From the NCBI GenBank assembly GCA_021521415.1, contig JAIQDT010005470.1, positions 148,858-212,857 of the forward strand: a stretch of 64,000 nucleotides of DNA, read 5' to 3'. Shown here one piece after another: positions 22,016-33,452 of the stretch. Origin of the DNA: Bidens hawaiensis (lineage: Eukaryota; Streptophyta; Magnoliopsida; Asterales; Asteraceae). The position numbers and the translations under genes were made by a program. Under the pieces are notes generated by a model. It was not told the DNA's origin. It saw only the letters and a program-made list of their open reading frames with translations, and ran no database searches. How positions within the stretch are numbered: position 1 is the stretch's first letter; each line of letters opens with the position of its first letter.

Positions 22016-23333
22016 TTGATAAAGTCTTTCAAGATTTATCCTGAAGATTTTTATGACTCATTCTACAAAACCAGTGTATTTGAAGAGAAAAAGAAGAAAA
22101 CATTGGACTTAGAAGGGTTATGGAAGAAGGTTGCTAGCAAAGAAAAGGAGTATACATTTATCAAGGGTATCTCAAATGACATTGTTGACCAAGAACAAGA
22201 TCATGCAAATCTCAATCAAGGCAATCAAGAAGTAGAGAATGATCAAGTTCAGACTGAGGAGAACCCAAGCAACCAAACAACTGAAGAAGCTACAACTACT
22301 GCAAGATTTCAAAATTTGTTTGAAAGAATGAATTTAGGATACAATGGTGCATCTACCTCAAGACAATACAATGACGAAGCACCAGAGTTTCATGATGCTG
22401 AAACAGATTTGATCATTGAAGAACCAGAAATCAATGAATCAAATCTTGACACAACTTTTTCTGTTGATATGATAGTTCAAACTCCCTATGTAGAAAAGAA
22501 TCATCCCTCTGAAAACATCATTGGAGATATAAATGAAAGAGTTACAAGAAGCCACTCTAAAATTGCAAACATCAGTTTATACTCCTGCTTTCTATCCCAA
22601 ATAGAACCAAAGAACATTGTTCAAGCTCTAAAGGACAACAGTTGGGTGGAGGCAATGCGGGAGGAATTGGCACAATTCAGAGATCTACATGTTTGGGATC
22701 TGTTTGATAGGCCAAGAAATAGATCAGCAATTGGTACAAAATGGGTTTTCAGAAACAAAAGGGATGAAAGGGGTTTGGTGATTAAGAATAAGGCTAGACT
22801 TGTGGCACTGGGATGTCTTCAAGAAGAAGGAATAGATTTTGAGGAAGTCTTTGCACCTGTTGCAAGACTTGAGGCTATCAGAATTTTCCTTGCATATGAT
22901 GCCTCAAAGAACATTAGGGTGTTCCAGCTTGATGTTAAGTCTGCATTCCTAAATGGGAAGATTGATGAAGAGGTGTATGTTGCTCAACCTCCAGGTTTTG
23001 AGGATCCAATGTATCCAAACAGGGTGTATAAGCTAAATAAAGCCCTTTATGGATTGCATCAGGCTCCTAGAGCATGGTATGATGAGCTGTCAAATCATCT
23101 TCTTGAAAATGGTTTTCAAATAGGAGCCATTGACAAGACTACCTTCTACAAAAGAAAGGGATCAGATTTGCTACTGTTACAAGTCTACGTGGATGATATC
23201 ATCTTTGGTTCAACAAATGAACAAATGTGTATGGAGTTTGAAGAGGTAATGTAGTCCAAGTACAACATGAGCTCTATGGGAGAAATGAACTTCTTTCTGG
23301 GACTGCAAGTTCATCAGAGATTGTAGTGAAAAA
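22016..23333 (+). pseudogene. Copia reverse transcriptase
   Basis: The frame is the same as that of integrase and covers the linker and the RVT_2-type domain. Visible motifs are [67 protein letters not shown] and the catalytic YVDD at 23186-23197. A TAG at 23252-23254 interrupts it. The inverted copy has a Lys codon at that place, so the stop is private to this copy. The frame ends at LGLQVHQRL, where an internal deletion begins. Confidence 0.9.
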
Positions 23334-23462
23334 GGTTTGATTGAAATGCAAAGAGTTGATACAAGTGACAATTTGGCAGACCTGTTCACCAAACCACTTG
23401 ATAGAACCAGGTTTAACGTTCTTTTGAAAGCCTTGGGAATGATCAACTCTGATGAGGTCTGA
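23307..23462 (+). pseudogene. C-terminal tail of copia RNase H after an internal deletion
   Basis: Directly after the RT, in a different frame, the sequence encodes [14 protein letters not shown] and DNLADLFTKPLDRTRF, the last 50 or so residues of copia RNase H, ending TGA at 23460-23462. The connection region and the catalytic part of RNase H (about 200 residues in related elements) are absent. The join lies in CAAGTTCATCAGA, which fits both frames. Confidence 0.85.
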
Positions 23463-25330
23463 ATAATGATGTGTGTTGAGTTGTGTGTATCTCTATGTGT
23501 TAATTGATTATATGATTAGAGGTCTCACAAACTGAATGTTGAGGGAATATGCTTGAATATGATACTTTTTCATGTTGACTGATATGTGCCCTATTTGACT
23601 TTATGTGCAAAATTAGGTATCTTTGATACTTCTGCATATTTATCAGTTGATGTGTAGTTGTGATGTCATGATAAGTGCTCTTGATTTGAAATACTTGATT
23701 ATATGCTTATCAGACATTTTTGCTTAAATGCTTGATTATGTGAATTATCTGATCACTTAATGTTATTAGGATATGCTAGACCTTGAATGATAGTTATGTC
23801 TGTTTGTCTTAATAATGTTAAGTTTGATTAAGATTTGATTATGTTGCAATTGTTTGTGTCAAAATATGTTTTATGTCAAAATTAAATGATAAAATGAGTT
23901 TTTCTAATGAATTTTTCATAATCACAAATTTTGGTCAAACATGAGCATGTTGTTAATGGTGATGAGATATGATAATACTATTTAGTTCAAGATTTAAAGA
24001 AGCTTAAAAGGATTTTCAAAAAAAAGTCTCAAAAGTTACTTTTGCTGAAAATTATGTCATTTGCTCAAGTTGGAAAGGCATATACTTGTATATGTTGGTC
24101 TTGTCATCTGTTTTCAGACAGATAGGATAGCCATTAACCTGGAAAACTGAAGGCATTTGGGGCAATCTATAACTTGTTTTCTATTCATTCACTTAGAACC
24201 ATGTCAATAATTCTGATTTGAAAGGACATATACTCACATATATGTTTGGTCCTGCTGACCACTTGTGGTCAAACAGAACAGCCATTTACCAGTCAAACAG
24301 AAGATATTGGGGTGTCTGAATTTAAAACTGTTTAAATTGGGAAATGATAGTACATTGACTACTTAGCCAATCATATGGATTTATTAGGCTAAAATGACTC
24401 TTAGTTCAGTTATTGACATGTATGGTTGCTTTCTCACGATATGTAAAATCTAAGTTGATATAAACATAAAGAAAATGCTATGATTTATGTGGAGTTACAT
24501 TGTTGTCTATGCATGTTCCTAGATAAATCTTTTCAAATGATAGGCAGAAAAGTGATTATCCAGTCATACACAAGCCTGTTGGTTTTTGGTTACCCAAAAT
24601 TGAAACATCTTTTAAAGAATGACAAAGAACAGCTGTGAACTACTTTAATTTTAAATATTTAATCAACCAAAAGTTGATATATGTTCACAAATTTTTATTA
24701 AGAAAATACAAACATGAGGGTTAATTCCAGAACTACAAGGGTGGAGGCAATCATATAAGTCCTTTAAACATCCTGAATGAAAGGCATGTAAGTCCAATTT
24801 GCGTGGCATGTAAGTCCAACGTTCAACCTCACATATGTTTGTAAATTTGAAAAGCAAAATCTAAAAATTTTCTACAAAAATTGTTCAGTCATTAAAAGTT
24901 TTTAACCAAAACTAGGGGGTCAAAGTCAAATTGGGGTGATTTGAAGAAAGCCAAATAAGCCTTGAGGATAGATAGGAGCATCAGAACACAACATGTATTA
25001 TCCATTAAATTTTCTGCAACTTAATTGAAACTTAATCATATCACCAAAGAAATGAAAATCATGTTAAGTCTAGACCTGCTGTTGACATGTCTTTGTAGTC
25101 ATAATAATGCTGAGAATGAAATATTGAGAAAGCTACTTAGTCAATATGATCCCATTCTTGAGATCTTTTCAGTTTATAAAAGAAATTGTTTTGAAGAGAA
25201 ACATAACTGAAATTTGATCTCTAAATGCACCATTTGCTCTTAAACTATGATCTGAAATGATACGTAACTTAGAAATGTCTTTGACAAGTGGTTTAAGTCA
25301 AAAAGTGTTGCATTTTGCCTAAAATAGGTT
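23463..25330 (+). other. Non-coding part of the copia between pol and the motif array
   Basis: No protein of note is encoded. Two diverged tandem blocks of about 150 bases (24070-24210 and 24217-24360) share GGCATATAC or GGACATATAC followed by CAGCCATT or TAGCCATT elements. A 15-base repeat with GGCATGTAAGTCCAA occurs twice at 24783-24820. Confidence 0.55.
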
Positions 25331-25359
25331 GAATATGTTAGTTCAGGAAAGGTTTAATG

Positions 25360-26400
25360 TTTTCTAACCTTCCCGGGCATAAAACAGTTGAATATGGTTG
25401 AATATGTATTTTCGGGTAAGGTTTAATGTTTTATAACCTTTCCGAGTACACTTAGATACTTTTATCTAAGTTTACTATTTTCAGACATGCTTTTAAGTAT
25501 TCGATACTTTTCGGGTAGAGTTTACTAAGATTAGTCACTTTCCGGGCAAGCCTGACTGTTTATGATTGAATATGTTTTACGGGTATGGTTTTATACTTTT
25601 TAACCTATCCGGGCACACTTAGATGTTTTTATCTAATTTTTTCATTTTTGGGTATGATTTGATGTTTTGAAGTTTCTCGGGTGAACTAAACTGTATAGTT
25701 TAGTTCCCGGGCATACCTGATGTTTGAATATGATTATCCTAGCAAACTTTGAAATTTTAGACTATAGCACACATAGGTGTTTTATGTTTAATTCCGAGCA
25801 TGCTATGTATTATTTGTGATTATGATTGCTTTGAAATTAAAAGTGTTTTCGGGCAGACTTCTTCCGGACACACTTTATATTCCGGGTACACGTTTGGTCC
25901 CTTAATATACTTGGTAATTTCAAAATTTGACTTTCCGAGTACACTGTCTGCTAGATATCATTTCGGGCACACTTTATACTTTAGGAAAAGTTATTCGGGT
26001 ATACTTTGTAACGAAGGCTGTTCGGGCACACTTTGCTCGAGCACATTATACATCAAAGTATACTTGATTGAATATGTTTCTGATTCTTGTAGGGTTTATG
26101 CTAGATTGAGTTACTCAATTTATATTTGAGAAATTTATTTGGGTATCTTAATTGATTCCTAGCAAGGATGCTTATTTGATATTTTATACTTGATTATTTG
26201 TCTTGTGATTAAGTTCTCTAGAAATCTTGTATTTCGGGTAAGCTTTCTTCATCTTTACTTGACTTTAAATTAGTTAACTTGACCAAGCAAGGTTTTTAAG
26301 TGGAAGATGCCGGGTAAAATTTGTCAATTAATAATGAAAATTTTTCCGGGCAAAGTTTAACCTTTTAATTTTATCGGGTAAGGTTTAAATTGGATAAGAT
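25360..26400 (+). repeat. Dispersed CGGG-motif array in the copia
   Basis: A motif close to TTYCGGGYAMRSTTT recurs about 22 times with irregular spacing of 20 to 80 bases, for example near 25405, 25541, 25605, 25849, 25962, 26022, 26340 and 26375. The intervening sequence is AT-rich and not itself repeated. The same motif recurs about ten times in the 3' LTR (31785-32330). It immediately precedes the internal TATA box. Confidence 0.75.
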
Positions 26401-26465
26401 TATTATGTTTGACAGCTAATAAATCACTACACGACAAAATGCATTTGAAACCCACTTTCAAAAGG

Positions 26466-26473
26466 TATATAAG
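26466..26473 (+). promoter_or_regulatory. Internal TATA box upstream of the accessory ORF
   Basis: TATATAAG lies in the copia internal region, 390 bases before the accessory ORF. A CT-repeat leader (26506-26522) follows at a distance fitting a transcription start near 26497. This looks like a separate promoter for the downstream ORF. It is inferred from sequence only. Confidence 0.5.
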
Positions 26474-26624
26474 AGGGAGTTAGGGATATTTTCAACATTA
26501 TTTTCCCTCTCTCTCTCTCTCTCCTTTCACTGCAACTGCTTACTCTCAAAGAAACCCAAACCGACTTATCATATTCATCTCTAATACAAACCCTAATTTT
26601 AATCAGTCCCCTAATTCTGACTCG

Positions 26625-26850
26625 GTAAGCAATGATAATGTGTTTTCCGATAACGATTAGACTATAATGGGCTTCGATTATGTATTTATATGCTAATACT
26701 CTGTTTTTGTGTTTAGGTTATTAATTTGTCGAAGAACAGGTTCTTAATAAAATTTCATTTTTTCTTCTTCAAATTTATAACTTGAAATTGCTTAAAGTAA
26801 TGAACTTTTATGCTAATTTCACTTTGAATGTGTTTGATTGTGATGTTCAG
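26625..26850 (+). other. Probable leader intron before the accessory ORF
   Basis: A donor CTCG/GTAAGC at 26624/26625 and an acceptor GATGTTCAG at 26842-26850 bracket a T-rich 226-base stretch. The acceptor lies two bases before the ATG at 26853. Removal would join the CT-rich leader to the ORF start. Confidence 0.5.
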
Positions 26851-26852
26851 AT

Positions 26853-29800
26853 ATGGCAGAAGAAGAATAAGTTCAACCTAAATATGCCTTTGAACCAAAG
26901 CACAATATGTGCGCACTGCTAGAGGTCACTCCTGACAATGAGCCAGTTGAGAGAATGATTACTTGGATGGCTAGATCCAACGTGAGGTTTGCTTTCACGG
27001 GATGACCAATCATCTACAGAAATCATTCACTAGATTTATGCCGATCTGCAAGACTTGTTGATGACATAAATGGGAAAATAATCGAAGCAACTGTTGCAAG
27101 CCATGAAATACATGTAACAAAAAGGATGATAAGAAGGTGTTTGCAGTTACGTGATGATGACCATAACCATATAAACTTTAATACTGATCATTTTATGAGA
27201 ATCTTTGAGCAGACGATGGGGTATCAGGGAACTGTCCATGATGGACAATTTCGAAAGGGAATGTTCCCTATGTTGTATAGATTCTTAATTCACCATGTGA
27301 TACAGGGGTTTGCTCCAAGAAAAGGATCATGGACTCTAATGATTCGTGATTTAGCAAATGCCACTGTTGGTATTATATATGATCTGCCTTTCAATTTTTC
27401 TAAGATGATATTTGATGGCATGGTTGGAAATTTGAAGAAGGAAGAAGATGAAAGATTCCTGCAATACCCTAGATTCCTACAGATAATCTTTAATAGGGAA
27501 TTACAAGATTTGCCCACAATTGGTATGACATATCAGTTGCAGAATCCAGACACATATAGAAGAATTAGAAATCTGGGTGTTGCCAATAGATTCAATCCCA
27601 ACATTCCATTTGAAATTTTACCATGGTTGTTGAACCATGAGTTGGAAATTATGCCGGTGCCTGAGTTAAGCTCAGAGGAGGAAGAAGAGGAAGATGATGA
27701 TGAAGGTGATGATGATAGTTCTGAAGATGGAGATTATGATCATGATGAAAATGAAGGAGGGGCTGGAATAGCCATGGATGATGTTGCGCTGGATCAGGGG
27801 GGGCAACTTGAAGAACTTGAACAACCACCACAAACTCCACCACACCAACCATTACCAACTGACCTACCTATTCCAACACCACCACAATCACCATTACCCA
27901 TTGACCAACCCATTATACCATCACTACCACACACTCCACCACATCAAACCACTCAAACCCCTACCCAATCCTTAACCTTGATCCATCCTGAAACATCAAT
28001 TCACACACCAACTCATTTATCCCCCAACACCACAAACACCACCAACCACTAGCCTAATTCACACTGATCCAGTTATTCCAAGCCCACCTCATACATAATC
28101 ACCACCACAATCCATACTTCAAACTCAAGAACAACCTGATTATGAACCTTTCTCTACATCACCACCCACTGACACAGACTTATTCCAAAGAAATTTGAAC
28201 TTGTTAAAAGAGAATGTTGAATTGAGAAAGAGGAATGAGGAGGTGACCATGGAAAATGTGATGTTGTTAGATCAGTTGGTAAGAGCAAAAATGAGAATTC
28301 AAGCCCTGGAGCAGGAGGTTGAGAAAACCTCAGCTGCCCCAAAACAGGAGGAGAATGTGAATATGACTGCTGATGATGTAATAAATGTTGAAACTGAGAA
28401 GGAAACAGGTGTAGAGACTGTTAATGGTTTGAATGCATCCTGAATGCATATGATGATGGTGAGGAAAGTGATGAAAGGAGATTGGAAGATGTTGATTATG
28501 AAGCAGATTCTTCTGATATAGGAGAACAAAATTATGATGTGAATGATGAAGTTATGACTGTGGTATGGAGTGAGGAGGAGGAAGAAATGAGAAATGAAGA
28601 AGAGACTAGAAATGATATTGAAATGTTAAATGATGAAGATACTGATGTCTTGACTGATGTAGTAAGTGATAATTTAACTGACATTCAAACTGATTTGATA
28701 AATGAAGAAGATGCTGCTACTGAGGAGCTAATACTCACTGAATCTGAACAACATGAAAGCTCCAAGACTGTAGAGTATGATGAGGAAATGGATGAGTTAT
28801 ATAGAGATATTGATAATTTCCCTCCAGAAAATGAAGAGGAAGAAGTGCAGAAAAGAATGGATAAAGGTAAAGAAAAAGTGACAGAAGAAGAGCCAGTTAA
28901 AGCTTATCCTGAGAAAGATATTCTGTTTAAAGATGATGCTGAAGCTGCTGCTGCTGCCTTAAAAGAACATGAAAATATTATGAGAGAAACAAGGGAAAGG
29001 GAAATCCTGGCCCAAACTTTGACTCCAGAGGAGCTGGCAGAGCAGGAAGCACTGATCACTCAGGCCAATATTGCTAAAATGATAAATAAATATAAGGCTG
29101 ATCAAGATGTGATTGAAGCTTTGATTAATATGAAAAGAAATAAGGAAGAAGAAAATTCCTTAGCTATGGTGGTTAGCATGTTTCAACTCCAAAGCCAACC
29201 TGAAAAGAAGTCAAATGAAATTGCTGAACCTACCAATTTGAATACTGAAATGATGACTGAAGAGGAGATTGGTGAGTCCATTGCCTCAATGGCTGCAAAG
29301 AAATGGGCTCAACAGATTGAAGATGACATCAGACAGAACCCAGATGAATGGGAGTGTGTGGAGATCCCAAGTATGGAAATAAATACTCAAGAAAAAGGGA
29401 TAGACCAGAATCATTTATGCCAGTTGAAGGAACTGAGTCTGCAAAGAAATGAAGATGGGATAATCAAAATAAATACTTTGTAGAGACTTCTGATGATGAG
29501 GCAAGTCCAGTCAGGGCAATACCTTTGCAAACCTTAAGGCCTGAAGAACACATGCAAGGGGTGCCAAATGTGCCAATCCCAGATCATCCACCTTCTGATG
29601 AGCCCAAGATAGATGCAGTAAATGACTCAACTGAGGAGGAGGAGGATGAGTCTGATGAATCTGATGATGATGACAATAATGATCATAGAAAAGGTGCCAA
29701 GACTGCCAATGTTGAGTCCCCAAATATGACAATGACTAATAAACAGAGGGATAACATTGAGCAGAGTTTGTTGAATGCCAAAATGAACAATCCTTTGATT

Positions 29801-31535
29801 ATGAAGCTGAAGGCACTTGGTGTGAAATTTGAAAGTGTTGCTCATATGAATGATAATGAGTTAAATAAGAGACTTGAGGAAGAAAATGAAAAGATCAAAA
29901 GATCCATGCAACAAAAGAACAGAGATGATCAGAAATACAGAGAATATCTTAGAAGGCATGGTTATTCAGAAAAGGATCTCACACACTTCAAATTTGATAA
30001 ACTCCAAGACCTTTATAACAGTGAAAGAGCAAAAGTGATAGAAAAATGTGTCAAGGAGAATGAGAAGATTGAAAAGATGGAAACTTTGAAAAATAACTTT
30101 GGAGGTATGTGTGGATACCTTTTGGAAAAGGGATTGAAGCCTGAAATAGTTGACAAACTATCAAGAGAATCAGTGTTGGACCAGTATAATAAACTTAAAA
30201 GAAAAGAAAAATTGAAGAGGTTACAAACTGAGAGCTCATCCAAGCAGTCTGAACCAACTGATGAACCTCAAACAAAGAAAAGAAGAATTCAAACCTTGAG
30301 GGAAAAGTTAAAAGAATAAGTCAGGCCGGTTGAAACCCCTACCCCACAAGAAGTCAAGCCTGAACCTGAAGATGAACCAATTGTTCCTTGGGAGAATGAA
30401 GAGATGATCAATATTCTAAGGGGCATAATGATTAATCAAAGGGGAATGGATGAAGCCTCATTTGATGCCTTAGAAAAGGAAGATTTAAAAACTCTTTTCT
30501 ACATTCAAAAGGCTGATTGGGAAAAGGCTCTATGGGAAAGTGAGAACCCTAGAAGCTTTGTTGACGGAGTATTTGTGCCTGCAAGAAAGTCAAACAATCC
30601 TGGGATATAAAAATGATAAAAATTCTCTGGAAAGTGGCAGGACACAATATTGATGAACTTATTCACATTCCACCTGAAATGGTAGAGTCAATCTACATAA
30701 AAACTTTCAATTTGGGGCCTAGAAAACCCATGAAGTCTATTCCTTTCAGGCCGCCAATTTCAAGAAGATATCCAAGAGGTGGAAGAGGTGAATCTAGTAG
30801 GGACGGATCTCAAAGAACAGAAAGACCACTGTCTGATGTGTATCTTCCAAGAGAACTCTACTATGACTCTGTCACTGATACATTGAAAGTGATTATGATG
30901 AGCAGACAGCTTAGAGACATAGTTGTGAGGAGCGATTTTTATGAGTACACTCAAGAACAACTGGAAAGAATGGCAACACTCAATTTGTATGACTATCGAA
31001 ACAGAAATAAGATGGCTGGAAGACAAATGAATGATCTCTCTAAGTTCTTAAAAGGTGAAGCTGACAAGGGATTCAGATTCCTAAAAGAAAAAAGAAGCTA
31101 GAAACTATCCAATTTCACAGATCCAAGTGGACTGGAAAGTTGAAGAAAATGGACATTGCTGAAATGAACTACAAGATGAATGTCAGAGATAAGAATCCTT
31201 TCTCAAACATGAATACATGCATCAATCTTCAAAGAAGAATGACACGCCCCAACTACACAGTTCAAAGAAATGGCATCATAACTGAGATTGAATATAATGA
31301 AGATGTTGGTCATTATGTGCTGAGAAACTCTGATGGAAAGGTACTGGGTATAATCAAAAGAGATGAAGACTTGACTTATTTGCATGATGAAGATCTGATG
31401 GATATAAGGGATTTGGCCATTCCAGAAAATCACACTCACTACCAAATCCTTGATATTTTTTAGCTAAGAGCTGCATCAGTAATAGTTGACAGAAGACAAG
31501 CTGCCTACAATGAAAGGAAGAGACAAGACTCGTAG
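26853..31535 (+). pseudogene. Large accessory ORF of the copia element (copy 2), decayed
   Basis: The likely start is ATG at 26853, with stops at codon 6 (26868) and at 27003. The same frame then runs to 28052. Further segments follow in other frames (28195-28443, 28482-29483, 29525-30319, 30404-30610, 30613-31101, 31140-31535), so the original protein was about 1500 residues. Regions in order are: a folded-looking N-terminus with FLQYPRFLQIIFN and LPWLLNH; a Glu/Asp-rich acidic tract near 27670-27760; a Pro-rich stretch near 27820-28070; a coiled coil near 28195-28340; long acidic and helical regions; and a C-terminus with GIITEIEYNEDVGHYVLRN. I see no membrane segment. Position between pol and the LTR is where envelope-like ORFs occur in SIRE-type elements, but function is unknown. 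Confidence 0.65.
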
Positions 31536-31690
31536 AGTAGGCTTTATCTTGTAATGTCTTCGGACAGCTTTTGAATATGTAATTGTTTATGTCATTTGAA
31601 TATGTAATTTGATTTTGAATTTGATGTGTATTTTTAATCCTGTGTAAGTAACTGTAGAGGTGTTTTGGGACAGCTGAGGTGTTCCAATCT

Positions 31691-31700
31691 AGGGAGAGAT
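31691..31700 (+). promoter_or_regulatory. Polypurine tract of the copia element
   Basis: AGGGAGAGAT directly precedes the 3' LTR start TGTTGAGTCAAG at 31701. Confidence 0.8.
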
Positions 31701-32775
31701 TGTTGAGTCAAGATTTGACCCAAAACTGATCAGATTGAAGATTGGAATCTTCTCAACCTCCTCAGAAATGACTAAGTATGGAACCGGGCACACCTTAGAC
31801 TTCTGAGCAAGCTTTTACTTAGCCGGGTACGATATTTTGTCTATCGGGCAAGGTTATCTTCTTGAAGTCTTCTTTAGTGGATATCCGGGCAGGGTTTGCA
31901 AATTAGTGTATTACCGGGCAAGGTTCACTAGTTTATGCAAGTCTGGGCAAGGATCACTTTATCAAGCAAGTATGTTCTTCATAGCTAAGTAAAGCTCACT
32001 CCCGAGTAAGCTTTAGGCTAACCAAGCTCATGAAGCCAAGTGATTGGAAGACCGGGCATGGTATTCTTTAATAATACAGTGGTCCAAGTAGGCTTTATGT
32101 TTTAATGGAATATCTCTAAGTAACATCAGTCAAGGTTCAACTCAAGCAAGGAACTGTGCTACCAAGCACACTTTGCTAATAAGCTATTCTCTAGCAAAGG
32201 GTTGAAGGGACCATTGAAGAACAAGTTTGCTCGTAAGGGTTTGTCGGGCAAAGTCTGGCAAAGTCAAGAAGATTGAAGTCTACCCGGTGAGTATTTTACC
32301 TCTTCAAGTAAAGTCTACCCGGAAACTGATCCCAGACACACTTCTATGTTACCAAGTTCTGAAGGATGGCAGAGCACACAGCCTACTCGGAAAGACAAAA
32401 TTGATGCAAAGCCTACCTGGAAGACTTGTTTTACACTTAAGATAATTTTGAATATGTAATTTGAATATGTTATAGTATTTAGGGTTTCTAGAAGGAATGA
32501 CAGCTGTTAAGGAGGTGTCAGACCTATAAAAGGAATAATTTAGGGCACGACTCCTAAGGCAGACAGACTCATTTTTGATTCATAAAGAATATTTGAGTGT
32601 GACGGCTGTCTTAGAATAGTACGGACATAACTTTCCTTCAAGAAACCCTAAATCGATTATCCTTTTGTATGATTAACTTTGTATGAATGGAAATCTTTTG
32701 AGTGAATCTTGCGTGTGTTAGTTACCTTTGATTATTGATAGCAACTACCCTGTTTATTATTGATTCCGTCTTTGT
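31701..32775 (+). mobile_element. 3' LTR of the copia element (about 1.07 kb)
   Basis: The LTR starts TGTTGAG after the polypurine tract. Its distal part (32562-32770) matches the inverted LTR piece at 16575-16762, and the two diverge after TATTGATT, so the right end is placed near 32775 without certainty. It carries about ten copies of the CGGG motif seen in the internal array. Confidence 0.75.
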
Positions 32776-33452
32776 TTAGGTTGCATGATTAGAAATATTA
32801 TGTGGGCCTTATGTGATTGTTCAAAGCACGTACTTGTCACCATTATACTGATGATTCAATTACTTAAATTACACAAGCACACACAAGTCCAAGGCTTATG
32901 TCTAAAAGCAAAGATTTTTTTTTCTAACATCTTCAATAATCGATTTTTATTGTGGTGTTCCGATATTTATTCTTCTTAAAGATGGTTCGTTATGGCGGGT
33001 ATGTAGTAACTGGAAGGGGGCGTGCCTGTTTTCCGAAACTCTTGTCACCAAGGTTATTGAAACCTAAGGATAAGCAATGCGTATAAATCCCAATCAGACG
33101 CGGGACCCAGTTGCTTACCTGGAGAGTTAGGAAAGAGCATGAATCCTATTAGGCCAAAGCATACCACTTTCAACGCCATATGAATCACAACTTTAAGTTT
33201 TCACCGTGACTATGTTCTCTTTGTGAAAAGAATATGGTTGCACTCCTTTTTGTTTTACAATGTGTTTTAAACTGGAATTCTGTAAGCGTCCACCCAAGAT
33301 TTATTACCATTGTTATGATTTTTTTATTTTTATTTTTATGTATTTAAATATTTACTTATTTAATTATTTCTTTAAATCAAACTTTAACAAGGAATTTCTT
33401 TTATACCACACCCTATCCGAGTCTCACGAATTTCGTTACTATTGTTCGCAGA
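32776..33452. other. Sequence between the copia LTR and gypsy element 2
   Basis: No gene is seen. It may contain a remnant of the gypsy 5' leader: GTTCGCAGAATGTC immediately precedes the gag start. No 5' LTR matching the one at 38540 is present. Confidence 0.4.

Larger units (their letters stand above)
17838..32775 (+). mobile_element. Large copia retrotransposon (SIRE/Maximus-like), 5'-truncated
   Basis: The order is gag, protease, integrase, RT, RNase H remnant, about 3 kb non-coding, accessory ORF, polypurine tract, 3' LTR. Integrase before RT defines Ty1/copia. A very long gag and an extra ORF between pol and the 3' LTR suggest the SIRE/Maximus group; that lineage call is tentative. The 5' LTR, primer site and start of gag are missing: in their place lies an inverted, partial copy of the same family. 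The coding parts carry in-frame stops and frameshifts, and the RNase H domain is deleted. Confidence 0.85.

Noticed and set aside
27649..27858. His-rich minus-strand frame
   Set aside because: It is the antisense of the acidic and Pro-rich stretch of the accessory ORF (GAT and CCA repeats) and nothing more.
26853..31535. A host gene and not a transposon ORF
   Set aside because: It lies between copia pol and a polypurine tract plus LTR, and a relative lies next to another copia LTR at the left end of the window. Both point to an element-borne ORF.
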